Below, one piece after another: positions 8,562-20,634 of a stretch of 64,000 nucleotides of DNA; position 1 is the first letter of the stretch; every line of letters begins with the position of its first letter. The position numbers and the translations under genes are program-made. The stretch is from the NCBI GenBank assembly GCA_965199915.1, contig OZ241348.1, forward strand, positions 3,782,001-3,846,000, in the 5' to 3' direction. The DNA is from VXYL01 sp965199915 (lineage in GTDB: Bacteria > Pseudomonadota > Gammaproteobacteria > Pseudomonadales > Azotimanducaceae). Under the pieces are notes generated by a model that did no database searches, was not told where the DNA came from, and saw nothing but the letters and a program-made list of their open reading frames with translations.

Positions 8562-10811
8562 TCAGGCGAGCGTTGGCGCGATGTCGTGCTTGGCCAGCGG
8601 CAGTTCGCGCACGCGCGCGCCGGTAGCGGCGAACACCGCGTTGGCGAGCGCCGGCGCGGCCGGAGGAGTGCCGGGTTCGCCACCGCCGCCCAGCGGGCCG
8701 CCGCCGTTGACGATGACGGTTTCGATGGCCGGCATCTCGTCCATGCGCAGCACCGGATAGTCGTGGAAGTTGCTTTGCGCGACGCGCCCCTCGGCAATGG
8801 AGATTTCGCCGTAAAGCGCCGCGGACAACCCGAACACGATGCCACCTTCCATCTGCGCGACCAAGCCGTCCGGGTTGACGGCGAATCCCGCGTCCACCGC
8901 GCACGTCACCTTTTCCACATGCGCCTTGCCGCCGAACACCGACACCTCCGCCACCTGTGCGACCACGGTGCCGAAGGATTCGTGCAGCGCGACGCCCCGG
9001 CCCTTGCCGGCAGGCAGCGGCGCGCCCCAACCCGCGGCCTTGGCGGCGGCGTCGAGCACGCGCCGATGGCGGGGCGCGTGGTCTAGCAGGGCGCGGCGGA
9101 ACGCCACCGGATCCTCGCCGGCGGCGGCCGCCAGTTCGTCGATGAACGACTCGGTGAAGAAGGCGTGCTGCGAGTGGTCCACGCTGCGCCAGACGCCGAA
9201 CGGAACGTGGGTGGGGCTGGCGACGTGTTCGATGCGCTGGTTCGCTATCGCGTAGGGGATGCGGGGCGCTTCGGCGGGGTCGTGTTTGTTCGTGTAGATG
9301 TTCCGCCACGCCACTGGCTTGCCGCCAGCGTCCAAGCCGCCGCGGAATCTGCTCACGCAAGCGGGGCGGTACTTGTCCTGCGCGATGTCCTCTTCGCGCG
9401 ACCAGACGAGCTGCACGCGACCGCCCGACACTTTGGCGACGCGCACCGCTTGCAGGGCGCACTCGAAGGTGGCGCGCCGCCCGAACGCGCCGCCGAGATA
9501 GGCGTTGTGGACGGTGACCAGAGCGGCGTCGATGCCGAGTGCGTCCGCCACCGCGGCGCGCAGGCCGAGCGGATTCTGGGTGCCGGTCCAGACGTCGCAC
9601 AAGCCGCCGCGCACCCAAGCGGTGCAAGCGAGCGGCTCCATCGCCGCGTGGGCCAGATAGGACACGCGGTATTCGGCTTCCAAGCGGCTGGCCGCGCCGG
9701 CGAGCGACGTTTCCGCATCGCCCATGTCCACATCCGCCGTGCCGCCGCCTTCGCGTTCCACATGCGCCACATCGCCGGCGAGCTGGGCGAAGATGGCATC
9801 CTGCGATACTTGCTCGCGGCCGCCTGTGTTCCAACGCACGACGAGCGCCGCAAGACCTTGGCTGGCGGGCCAGTAGCCGTCCGCCACGACCGCCACCGCA
9901 TCGCCCAGATCCACCACCCGCTCCACGCCGCGAACCGCGAGCGCCGGCGCGTCGTCGAACCCCTCCACGGTGCCGCCGAACACGGGGCACGCCCGCACAA
10001 CGGCCACTTTCGTGGCGGCGTCTCCCGGCACCACGGCGTCGATGCCGAACCGCGCGCTGCCGTCCACCTTCGCCGGGATGTCTTTGCGCGGTGGCGAACG
10101 GCCCATCAACGCGAACTCGTCCGGCGTCTTCAAGCGCGGCTTGGCCGGCGGCTTGACGGCCGCGGCGGCAGCGGCGAATTTCGCATACGGCGCTTCCTTG
10201 CCGCTCGCCGCGTGCGCGATGCGGCTCAAGCGCAGCGTGAGTTCGCCTGCCGGCACGTTCCACGCCGCCGCGGCCGCTTCTGCGAGCATCTGCCGCGCCG
10301 CCGCGCCGGCCACGCGCATGGCGTGGGTGCCGGTGGCGCGCAGGCTCAAGCTGCCGCCGGTGATCTGCAAATCCAGCGCTTGGGTGAGCTTCAGGAACCC
10401 GCCGTCCACGGTGTCCACCAGCACCGCCGGCACGTCCACGTCGCCCAGCAGAAAGCCCTTGCCCAAGGCGTAGTTGGCGTACTCCTCGTGCGCCGGCGCC
10501 TCCTGCACGGACACCAGCCGCCAATCCGCGTCCAGCTCGTCCGCGAGCATTTGCGCCAACGCGGAATGCGCACCCTGGCCCATCTCGGCGTGCGGAACGA
10601 TGGCGATGACGCGGTTGTCCGACGCGATCTTCAGCCAAGCGTTGACCAACGCTTCATCGCCATCGGCGACTAGGGGCTTGAGGCGCGGCGCACGATGGCC
10701 CGGACGCACGGCGACGCCGAGCAACAACGCGCCGCCGCCTACCACGCCGGCGGCGACGAAGCCGCGCCGCGTCCACTTGCCCAACTTGCGCTTGCCCGCT
10801 TCAGCCGCCAT
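8562..10811 (-). CDS. iorB: Isoquinoline 1-oxidoreductase-type molybdopterin subunit
   Basis: Large subunit of a xanthine-oxidase-family molybdenum hydroxylase that binds the molybdopterin cofactor and hydroxylates N-heterocycles or oxidises aldehydes. The 749-residue protein starts with a twin-arginine signal (WTRRGFVAAG) and hydrophobic stretch, so it is likely exported to the periplasm already holding its cofactor. Conserved motifs include ALAQMLADE, GAFGRRATFE and the C-terminal GGGEPGTPP, whose Glu (about residue 712) is the catalytic base of the family. It overlaps iorA by 11 bases. The domain order (no separate FAD subunit, Tat signal on the large subunit) matches IorAB-type enzymes. 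The actual substrate is unknown. Confidence 0.9.
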   Translation of the reverse strand: MAAEAGKRKLGKWTRRGFVAAGVVGGGALLLGVAVRPGHRAPRLKPLVADGDEALVNAWLKIASDNRVIAIVPHAEMGQGAHSALAQMLADELDADWRLVSVQEAPAHEEYANYALGKGFLLGDVDVPAVLVDTVDGGFLKLTQALDLQITGGSLSLRATGTHAMRVAGAAARQMLAEAAAAAWNVPAGELTLRLSRIAHAASGKEAPYAKFAAAAAAVKPPAKPRLKTPDEFALMGRSPPRKDIPAKVDGSARFGIDAVVPGDAATKVAVVRACPVFGGTVEGFDDAPALAVRGVERVVDLGDAVAVVADGYWPASQGLAALVVRWNTGGREQVSQDAIFAQLAGDVAHVEREGGGTADVDMGDAETSLAGAASRLEAEYRVSYLAHAAMEPLACTAWVRGGLCDVWTGTQNPLGLRAAVADALGIDAALVTVHNAYLGGAFGRRATFECALQAVRVAKVSGGRVQLVWSREEDIAQDKYRPACVSRFRGGLDAGGKPVAWRNIYTNKHDPAEAPRIPYAIANQRIEHVASPTHVPFGVWRSVDHSQHAFFTESFIDELAAAAGEDPVAFRRALLDHAPRHRRVLDAAAKAAGWGAPLPAGKGRGVALHESFGTVVAQVAEVSVFGGKAHVEKVTCAVDAGFAVNPDGLVAQMEGGIVFGLSAALYGEISIAEGRVAQSNFHDYPVLRMDEMPAIETVIVNGGGPLGGGGEPGTPPAAPALANAVFAATGARVRELPLAKHDIAPTLA

Positions 10812-11289
10812 CGGCCGCTGGCGCCTTGCCGGCGTTGGTGGCCGCGCCGGCGCGGTTGATGGCGCGGCGAATGCGGGCGTAGGTGCCGCACCGGCAGATG
10901 TTGCCGCGCATGGCCGCGTCGATGGCGCTGTCGTCCGGGTGCGGTTGCTTCGCCAGCAGCGCCGCTGCAGCCATGATCTGCCCGGACTGGCAATAGCCGC
11001 ACTGGGGCACTTGCTCGTCGATCCACGCTTGTTGCACGGGATGCGGCTTGCCGCTCGTGGCCAAGCCTTCGATTGTGGTGACCGAGCGGCCTTGGGCGGC
11101 GGCGACCGGCGTCACGCAAGAGCGCACCGCTTCGCCGTCGAGATGCACGGTGCAGGCGCCGCACTCCCCGATGCCGCAGCCGAACTTGGTGCCGGTGAGG
11201 CGCAAGCGCTCGCGGAGCGCCCAGAGGAGCGGCATGGCCGGCGACACGTCCAGCTGCCGCAGGGTGCCGTTGACTTCCAGCTCGATCAT
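10801..11289 (-). CDS. iorA: Isoquinoline 1-oxidoreductase-type [2Fe-2S] subunit
   Basis: Small iron-sulfur subunit that takes electrons from the molybdenum site of the IorB partner. The 162-residue protein has the plant-ferredoxin-type cluster motif CGIGECGACTVH with a fourth Cys in RSCVTP, and the second cluster motif CGYCQSG with NICRCGTY. Electrons then probably go to a cytochrome or quinone, since no FAD subunit is encoded. Its ATG overlaps the stop of the upstream DUF1932 fragment as ATGA, which shows that the dehydrogenase fragment was once a coupled gene of the same operon. Confidence 0.92.
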   Translation of the reverse strand: MIELEVNGTLRQLDVSPAMPLLWALRERLRLTGTKFGCGIGECGACTVHLDGEAVRSCVTPVAAAQGRSVTTIEGLATSGKPHPVQQAWIDEQVPQCGYCQSGQIMAAAALLAKQPHPDDSAIDAAMRGNICRCGTYARIRRAINRAGAATNAGKAPAADGG

Positions 11290-11666
11290 GACGCCGCGCC
11301 CGTTCGGGTGTCGCGTTCCTCGCCGCCAAGGCCGCCAAGGATAGCCTGCAACACGTCGCCGATGTTCGCGTTAGGATGATCTTTGAGCGCGGCCATGCGC
11401 TGAAAGATGGCGGCCGCGCCTTCGTGGAAGCCGCTCGGCAGGTCGGCGGCGGCGAACGTGGCCGCGATCTCGCGCATTTCCCCCGCGAACCGCCACGCCT
11501 TGGGGCTGGTGGAGGCCGCCGTCGCCTCGCTCCTCTCTGGCAACGCCGGTTGCGAGATGCGCCACTCGTCGATCAGGTCGGCCGCCACCCCGGAGCGCTC
11601 CGCCAACGCCCGCACGCCAAGCAAGAGCGCGGAAGTGCCTTTGGTGTACGCGGCGTAGCACATCTT
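11286..11666 (-). pseudogene. C-terminal remnant of a DUF1932 NAD(P)-dependent dehydrogenase
   Basis: The reading frame from KMCYAAYTKG through PKAWRFAGEM to the stop matches the C-terminal helical (DUF1932) domain of 6-phosphogluconate/3-hydroxyisobutyrate dehydrogenase-like proteins, roughly 125 residues. The N-terminal Rossmann domain is absent: upstream of about 11666 this frame turns into low-complexity, non-protein-like sequence, while another frame encodes an unrelated ATPase. Its stop is coupled to iorA by an ATGA overlap, so it was probably the first gene of an iorAB operon. It is judged non-functional because the nucleotide-binding half is missing. Confidence 0.8.
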
Positions 11667-11937
11667 CAACCGCCTTGAGCAGTTGCGTCTCGAAATCCTG
11701 CGCGTCGTGCGCGACGAGAAGGTCGGTGGTGGCAACAGCGACGTTGCGGTTGGACTGGTCGAGGTCATCCACGACCTGTTCGACGAGGCTGGTCTTGCCC
11801 ATGCGCCGCCGCCCCCACAGCCAAGTGTGGCGCACCTCGAGTGCGTTGCGCACCAACTCGGCGCGCTCCGCCTTGCGGTTGCAGTGGGCAATGCCAGTGG
11901 CAACGCCGAGCGGGAAGAGATCCTTGTCGACGGTCAT
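11667..11937 (-). pseudogene. N-terminal remnant of an AAA-type ATPase
   Basis: From the ATG at 11937 about 90 residues resemble the start of archaeal-type (ATPase_2-like) P-loop ATPases: FPLGVATGIAHCNRKAERAELV, a Walker A variant GRRRMGKTSLV, and the DLDQSNRNVAVATTDLL strand-helix. Recognisable similarity ends at about 11667, exactly where the DUF1932 fragment begins in another frame. Walker B and the rest of the protein are missing. The nominal frame continues to 11371 but only as an out-of-frame shadow of the dehydrogenase remnant. Confidence 0.72.
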
Positions 11938-11994
11938 GGTGTGCAGGCTACATCATTCTCGCAGTCGATGGAACGCGTTTTGCGGCTACACAAA

Positions 11995-12054
11995 GTTGCG
12001 TTCCCTATAGTTGCGTTCCCTATGTATGCGTTCCCTATAGTTGCGTTCCCTGAT
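11995..12054. repeat. Four tandem 15-bp repeats
   Basis: Four consecutive 15-mers of consensus GTTGCGTTCCCTATA fill 11995-12054: copies at 11995, 12010, 12025 and 12040. The first two differ by one base, the third starts TATGCG and the fourth ends TGAT. They lie between the ATPase remnant and the 3' end of gcdH. Unit length is divisible by three, as in many slipped-strand repeats, but no gene reads through. Confidence 0.88.
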
Positions 12055-12101
12055 GCAGCGGAAAAGTTCCCTTGCCGCACCGCGCGTCCTTGCTCTTTCG
12101 C

Positions 12102-13280
<1,179 letters not shown>

Positions 13281-13339
13281 GGCGGTCTCCGAAGCGAGTT
13301 AAAGCCAAGGTGGCAACTTGCGGTGCCGACCGAACCGCA

Positions 13340-14164
13340 TCACGACCGCGCCACGCGATCGCGGGCGCGGCGCAGGTCGTCGCGCAACGCCGCGGCGGCC
13401 GCGGCGGCGGCTTGCGGCCAGTCTTCGCCGTCCGAGGCGAACAGGATGCTACGCGCCGCGTTCACCACCAAGCCCGCGCCGTTCGCGTCCACGCCGTGCG
13501 CGACCACGGCATCGACATCGCCGCCTTGGGCGCCGACGCCGGGCACGAGCAAAGGCAGCGCCGGCGCTCGGCCGCGAACCGCAGCGAGTTGCCGCGGGAA
13601 GGTGGCGCCGACCACCAAGCCGAGATTGCCGCGGTCGCGCTCCGCCGCCAACGCGGCGACGCGCAGGTATGCGGGGTCCTCCGGCGGGTGTTCCTGCAGC
13701 CACGCGGCATCCGGATTGGAGGTGTGGCAAAGCACGAACGCGCCGCGCCCGGACCACGCGGTGAACGGCGCGAGAGCGTCCCAACCGAGGTACGGGTTGA
13801 CGGTGACCGCATCGGCCTCGTACACGCCGAACGCTTCCTGCGCGTACAACGCCGCGGTCGAGCCGATGTCGCCGCGCTTGGCGTCCAGGATCACGGGAAT
13901 GGCGGGATGGCGCGCGCGGATGTGGCGGATGAGCGCCAACAATTGCTCTTCCGCGCGTTCGGCGGCGAAACACGCGATCTGCGGTTTGTAGGCGCACACC
14001 AAGTGCGCGGTGGCATCGACGATGGCGCGACAGAACTCGAAGAGCGGCATCGCCGCGCCGCGGCACACCTTCGGCAGGCGATCCATGCGCGGATCCAAGC
14101 CAACGCACAACGCGGAGTCCGACGCTTCCCACGCGGCGCGCAGTTTGTCGCGGAAAGCGCTCAA
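13340..14164 (-). CDS. pyrF: Orotidine 5'-phosphate decarboxylase (type 2)
   Basis: Last enzyme of UMP synthesis, decarboxylating OMP. The 274-residue protein has the type-2 PyrF hallmarks: CVGLDPRMDRLP near the start, AYKPQIACFAA, and the catalytic ILDAKRGDIGSTA with the Lys and Asp residues, then TVNPYLGWDAL and the phosphate-binding VPGVGAQGGD. The start is TTG at 14164, preceded by AAGAAGG, and overlaps the stop of the upstream phytanoyl-CoA dioxygenase as TTGA; an ATG start in the right place does not exist. The C-terminus is alanine-rich. Confidence 0.93.
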   Translation of the reverse strand: MSAFRDKLRAAWEASDSALCVGLDPRMDRLPKVCRGAAMPLFEFCRAIVDATAHLVCAYKPQIACFAAERAEEQLLALIRHIRARHPAIPVILDAKRGDIGSTAALYAQEAFGVYEADAVTVNPYLGWDALAPFTAWSGRGAFVLCHTSNPDAAWLQEHPPEDPAYLRVAALAAERDRGNLGLVVGATFPRQLAAVRGRAPALPLLVPGVGAQGGDVDAVVAHGVDANGAGLVVNAARSILFASDGEDWPQAAAAAAAALRDDLRRARDRVARS

Positions 14165-15162
14165 CCTTCTTGCGCCTCGGCCACCGAACGCGGGGGTGAA
14201 GAAGATGTCCGCTGTCCGCCCGGCGCCAGCCGCGTCGGTTCGTTCTCCACGCGGGTGGCCCAGTAGTCGGCGTCGAACGTGTCGTCGCCCAGCAGGAATC
14301 GCCAGAAGCGAATGCGGTTGATGTATTCGATGCGGCCGGTGTCGTTCTCGAACCACCTCTCCGGGCGTGTCAGGATGGAGTGGATGTGGTCCGGCGCCGG
14401 CGGGCTCTTGACGTGGAAGATCGGGCGTTGGGCGTAGTCCCGCTCGGTCAGATCCGAAACGTCCCACAACCGCCGCTGCCGCACCGCGGGGTTCAGGCGC
14501 ATCTTGAACATGTAGCGCGCCCGCTCCGAGCGGTTGAGGCCGCCACCGTGCCACAGCCCGTGGTGCGCGAAGATGAGCGTGCCGGCCGGACACACGACGT
14601 GTTCTTGGCCAAGGATGTTCTGGTAGCGCCCGATGGCCCCCTCGCTGACCACCCGCAGGTGCGTGCCGGGCACGTAGCGCGTGCCGCCCATCGTCGCGGT
14701 GACTTCGTGCGGGAAGTACAGGAGCTGGACGTCGAACGCGAGCCGCGGATCGATGGTGGAGTCCTGATGCGTGTGCTGGGAAGCGCCGAGCGCACCGCCG
14801 CGGAGAGCGGGCGGCAGGGCGATATGCAGGAAGTGGTGGTCGAGCAGCGCGCCCGGGCCGACCAGGCTCTCGATGCCGCCCCGCACCCACGGCAGGCGCA
14901 CCAAGCGGCCGAGCGCCGTGTTCTGGGCGTAGGCCTTCGTCAATGGCGTGCCCGCCGGCACTTCGGGAATGCGGTTTTCGCGCAGCAACGCACGATTGCG
15001 CTTCAGCGCCGATTGCGGATCCGCGCCGGGCGCCGGCGTCTGCAAACGCCCTGCCGCGTCCAAGAACTGCGCGTTGACCGCATCCGGCACGCGCCCGTCG
15101 AAACGCAGAAAGCCGCGCGCCGCGAAGGTGGCCATCTGCCGCGAGGTGAGCAGTTCAACCAC
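14161..15162 (-). CDS. Phytanoyl-CoA dioxygenase family protein (second copy)
   Basis: A second Fe(II)/2-oxoglutarate oxygenase, only distantly like the one at 5.5 kb. The iron triad is visible as HTHQDSTID (His and Asp) and LWHGGGLNRSERAR (distal His, followed by the probable 2-oxoglutarate Arg). I chose GTG at 15162, which overlaps the stop of the upstream small gene (GTGGTTGA) and gives a natural VVELLTSRQMATFAARGF N-terminus; ATG at 15180 is an alternative, and the frame continues to 15240 with an unlikely serine-rich start. It is coupled upstream to the small protein and downstream to pyrF. Substrate unknown. Confidence 0.85.
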   Translation of the reverse strand: MVELLTSRQMATFAARGFLRFDGRVPDAVNAQFLDAAGRLQTPAPGADPQSALKRNRALLRENRIPEVPAGTPLTKAYAQNTALGRLVRLPWVRGGIESLVGPGALLDHHFLHIALPPALRGGALGASQHTHQDSTIDPRLAFDVQLLYFPHEVTATMGGTRYVPGTHLRVVSEGAIGRYQNILGQEHVVCPAGTLIFAHHGLWHGGGLNRSERARYMFKMRLNPAVRQRRLWDVSDLTERDYAQRPIFHVKSPPAPDHIHSILTRPERWFENDTGRIEYINRIRFWRFLLGDDTFDADYWATRVENEPTRLAPGGQRTSSSPPRSVAEAQEG

Positions 15163-15442
15163 CGCTCGCCGCCTCCGCATCGGCGAGCTTCTCGAAGAAG
15201 AACTCGTAGCGCAGATAGCCGGTGCGGAACTCCGCGCCAACGCCGTGATCGACGAGCGGCGCGGCTTGAATCAACCGCCAGCCGTCCCGCAACGCGGCAA
15301 GCCCGGTCGGGTAGGGCGGCTCCTCACCATCGCCCGCCATGTGCTCCTCCCGCCCGGTGCCGTCGTACTGCGCCCACGCGATCACGCCGGAGTCCAAGGC
15401 CGAGTTGCGCAGATACAACACCAGCACCTGTTGCCGTCGCAT
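15155..15442 (-). CDS. Small conserved-looking protein of unknown function
   Basis: A 95-residue soluble protein coupled to the downstream dioxygenase by an 8-base overlap. It is rich in aromatic residues, with a C-terminal segment RTGYLRYEFFFEKL and a central LRDGWRLIQAAPL. The pattern recalls short unnamed proteins seen beside oxygenases, but I cannot assign a family. The ATG at 15442 is preferred to the TTG one codon upstream. Co-expression with the oxygenase is the only functional clue. Confidence 0.6.
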   Translation of the reverse strand: MRRQQVLVLYLRNSALDSGVIAWAQYDGTGREEHMAGDGEEPPYPTGLAALRDGWRLIQAAPLVDHGVGAEFRTGYLRYEFFFEKLADAEAASGG

Positions 15443-15544
15443 CAAGGCAGAATAGCAAACCTAAGCGCGCCGACCGCGCGCACTGTGACCGCAGTGACCG
15501 TAGTAGGGGAATCGCACGATGCCGCTACGCCGTTGCCGTCGCGA

Positions 15545-18244
<2,700 letters not shown>

Positions 18245-18333
18245 GTGCGGGCAAAGAGGATGTCGCTACGGAGCGTCAATGATAAACCTTGGCGGCGGCG
18301 CACCTTGCGGACCGCGGCAATGATGCAGCTGCG

Positions 18334-20634
18334 CTAACGGCGTGCCCAAAACCCGGCCACCGCGGCGGGCGCGCCGGCGGCGGGAACCCGGTCGATTCGC
18401 CACCGCGCCGGCAGAAACGCGCGGTAGGCGGGATGGGCGAAGCGCGGATCCACCAGCACGGCCACGCCGCGCTGGCCGGGCGCACGAGCGATGCGGCCCA
18501 CGGTCTGCGCCACGCGCGTCAAGCCCGGCTGGCGGTAGGCGACGTCGAAACCTTGCGCCCCGGCGCGCTCGGCGTCGCCGGCGATGAGGTCGCGCAGCAC
18601 GGAGCGCGGCGGCAGGCCGGGGCCAACCACCACCACCAGCCGCAGCGCCTCGCTGTCGAAATCCACGGATTCGGTGAACACGCCGCCCATTACGACGAAT
18701 CCCACGCGCTTGCGTCCGCGCCGTTCGTTCAGCCAAGCGATGAAGTCCCGCCGCTCGGCCAAGGCCATGTCCGGCGTTTGGCAACGCACCGCCGGCGCGG
18801 CGGCGGGCGCGGACCGCGCCGCCACCGCCGCCAAGTACTCGAACGACGGGAACGCCACCAATGCGTTGCCCGGCGTTGCCGCGGCAATATCGCCGAGCAG
18901 TGCGGCCAGCGCCGGCAGCGAGCGGTGGCGGTGGCGAAAGTAGGTGGAGATGTCCGACACGGCGAGAACGCCCAAGCGCCCTGCCTCCCAGCCGCCGTCC
19001 GAAGCGAGCGCCGGCGCCTGCGCGTCGAATCCGTGGGCGCGTTGAAAGACGGCTGCGGGTACCAACGTGCCGGATTGCCGAACCGTTCCTTGGAACGGCG
19101 CCAAGGTGCGGCGAATGTGGGCGCCCGGCGCCGTGCAGACCAGCTGCGCGCAAACGTGGCGGCCGCGGCCGCTCGCCAGATAGTGGAACGCGCCCTCTTC
19201 CGCCCAAACCGCGGCGCGACCAAACCGGAGCGCATGCCAATACGCTTGCGCCGCGGCCGGGAACGCCTGCATGTCCAACACCGGGTCGGTGGCGAAGGCG
19301 ACCACCAGGCGTTCGACCGCGCGGCAAAGCGCCTCGGGCTTGGCGACAACCCGCGCCGGCTCGTCGGCGTTCTTGGCGAGCGCCGCCAAGGCGCGATCCA
19401 CGGCCCGCAAGCGTCTTGCCGCGTCCGCGGGCAAGCCCTCTTCGGCCAGCGCGGCCTTCACGAACCGGCGCGGCAAGCTGGCGCTCAACATGTCGCGCAC
19501 CCGCTCGCCAAGCTGGTGCGCCTCGTCCACCACGAGGCCGACGCGGGCGAAGAGGGAGTTGTCCAGACGCTGCAACCGCACCACCGGGTCGAAGACGTAG
19601 TTGTAGTCGCACACCACCACGTCGGCCCACACGGCGGCATCGAGCGACAGCTCGAACGGGCACACGCGGTGCTCCGCGGCCACGGCTTCCACGTCGGTTC
19701 GAACCACCCGCCCGCGTTCGAGCAGCGCCCGCCGGGCGGCCGGCGCCCGCTCGTAGTAGCCGCGCGCGAACGCGCAACGATCGGGATCGCACGGCGTGCC
19801 GGGATGGAAACAGATGCGCTCTTTGGCGGTGACCGTCACCGCCACCAGCGCCTCGCCGGCGGCGGCGGCGGTCGCATGCGCCAGCGCGTCCTCGGCGGCG
19901 CGCTGGCCGGTGGTGCGCGAGGTGAGGTAGACGAGGCGATCGAGTTCGCCTTGGCCGATGGCCTTCAGCGCCGGGAACACGCTGGTCATCGTTTTGCCGG
20001 CGCCGGTGGGCGCTTCAACAAGCCAATCCACTCCCGCGCGGAAGCCGCGGTAGAGATGCTTGGCCAAACGGCGCTGATCGGGGCGGAACTCCGCGTAGGG
20101 AAACGGCAGCTCGCGCAGTTGCCGGTCGCGCGCGGCGAGGCGCGCCCGCACTGCGGCCAAGTGGGCGGCGTAGACGCCGCAAGTGGCCTCGAAGTAGGCG
20201 ACGAGCTCCGCGCGGGGCCAATGCTCCGAAAAAGTCGTCTCGCCCGGATCCTCGGGATGCAGATAGACCACGCGCAGGGTGAGTTCGGCGATGGTTTCGC
20301 ACTCCAGCGCCAGCATGGCGCCGTACAGACGCACCTGCGCGAGGTGAACGTCGCCCATGTGGGCGTGCAGCCGGTTGGCATCGGCGCGCGTGGTCTTCAC
20401 CTCTTCCACCAGTCCCGCGTCCGCGTCCCAGCCGTCGATGCGACCGTTGACTTCGAGATCGCCAAAGGAGGCCGTCACGCGCCGCTCGCGCCGGTAGTTG
20501 CCGGGCCTGCCCCGCTGCCAAGCCGCCTGCCGGGCGACGCCCTCCTGGGCAAGCGTGGCCGACTGGTAACGGTAGTGGATGTGGCCGCGGCGGTGTACGA
20601 ACTCGGCCAGCGCCTTGACGCTCACGCGGCTCAT
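18334..20634 (-). CDS. DinG/XPD-like Fe-S DNA helicase
   Basis: A superfamily-2 5'-3' DNA helicase of the DinG/XPD group. The 766-residue protein has Walker A EAPTGAGKT near residue 177, a Fe-S cluster region with CFHPGTPCDPDRC and HRVCPFEL giving four cysteines, and the DEAH box VVDEAHQLG. The C-terminal helicase motifs GVFTESVDF and QTVGRIARAPGQRG complete it. The first 150 residues have a PD-(D/E)XK-like look (GRIDGWD, VEEVKTTRA), resembling RecB-type nuclease domains fused to such helicases. Its ATG overlaps the stop of the VRR-NUC gene as ATGA, so the two are a coupled pair likely acting on branched or cross-linked DNA. Confidence 0.88.
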   Translation of the reverse strand: MSRVSVKALAEFVHRRGHIHYRYQSATLAQEGVARQAAWQRGRPGNYRRERRVTASFGDLEVNGRIDGWDADAGLVEEVKTTRADANRLHAHMGDVHLAQVRLYGAMLALECETIAELTLRVVYLHPEDPGETTFSEHWPRAELVAYFEATCGVYAAHLAAVRARLAARDRQLRELPFPYAEFRPDQRRLAKHLYRGFRAGVDWLVEAPTGAGKTMTSVFPALKAIGQGELDRLVYLTSRTTGQRAAEDALAHATAAAAGEALVAVTVTAKERICFHPGTPCDPDRCAFARGYYERAPAARRALLERGRVVRTDVEAVAAEHRVCPFELSLDAAVWADVVVCDYNYVFDPVVRLQRLDNSLFARVGLVVDEAHQLGERVRDMLSASLPRRFVKAALAEEGLPADAARRLRAVDRALAALAKNADEPARVVAKPEALCRAVERLVVAFATDPVLDMQAFPAAAQAYWHALRFGRAAVWAEEGAFHYLASGRGRHVCAQLVCTAPGAHIRRTLAPFQGTVRQSGTLVPAAVFQRAHGFDAQAPALASDGGWEAGRLGVLAVSDISTYFRHRHRSLPALAALLGDIAAATPGNALVAFPSFEYLAAVAARSAPAAAPAVRCQTPDMALAERRDFIAWLNERRGRKRVGFVVMGGVFTESVDFDSEALRLVVVVGPGLPPRSVLRDLIAGDAERAGAQGFDVAYRQPGLTRVAQTVGRIARAPGQRGVAVLVDPRFAHPAYRAFLPARWRIDRVPAAGAPAAVAGFWARR

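Noticed and set aside
11995..12054. Possible CRISPR array
   Set aside because: Repeats are only 15 bp and directly adjacent with no spacers.
13340..14890. A 516-residue PyrF with a long N-terminal extension
   Set aside because: The extension is a shadow of the upstream dioxygenase gene; a TTG start with a ribosome site at 14164 gives a normal PyrF.
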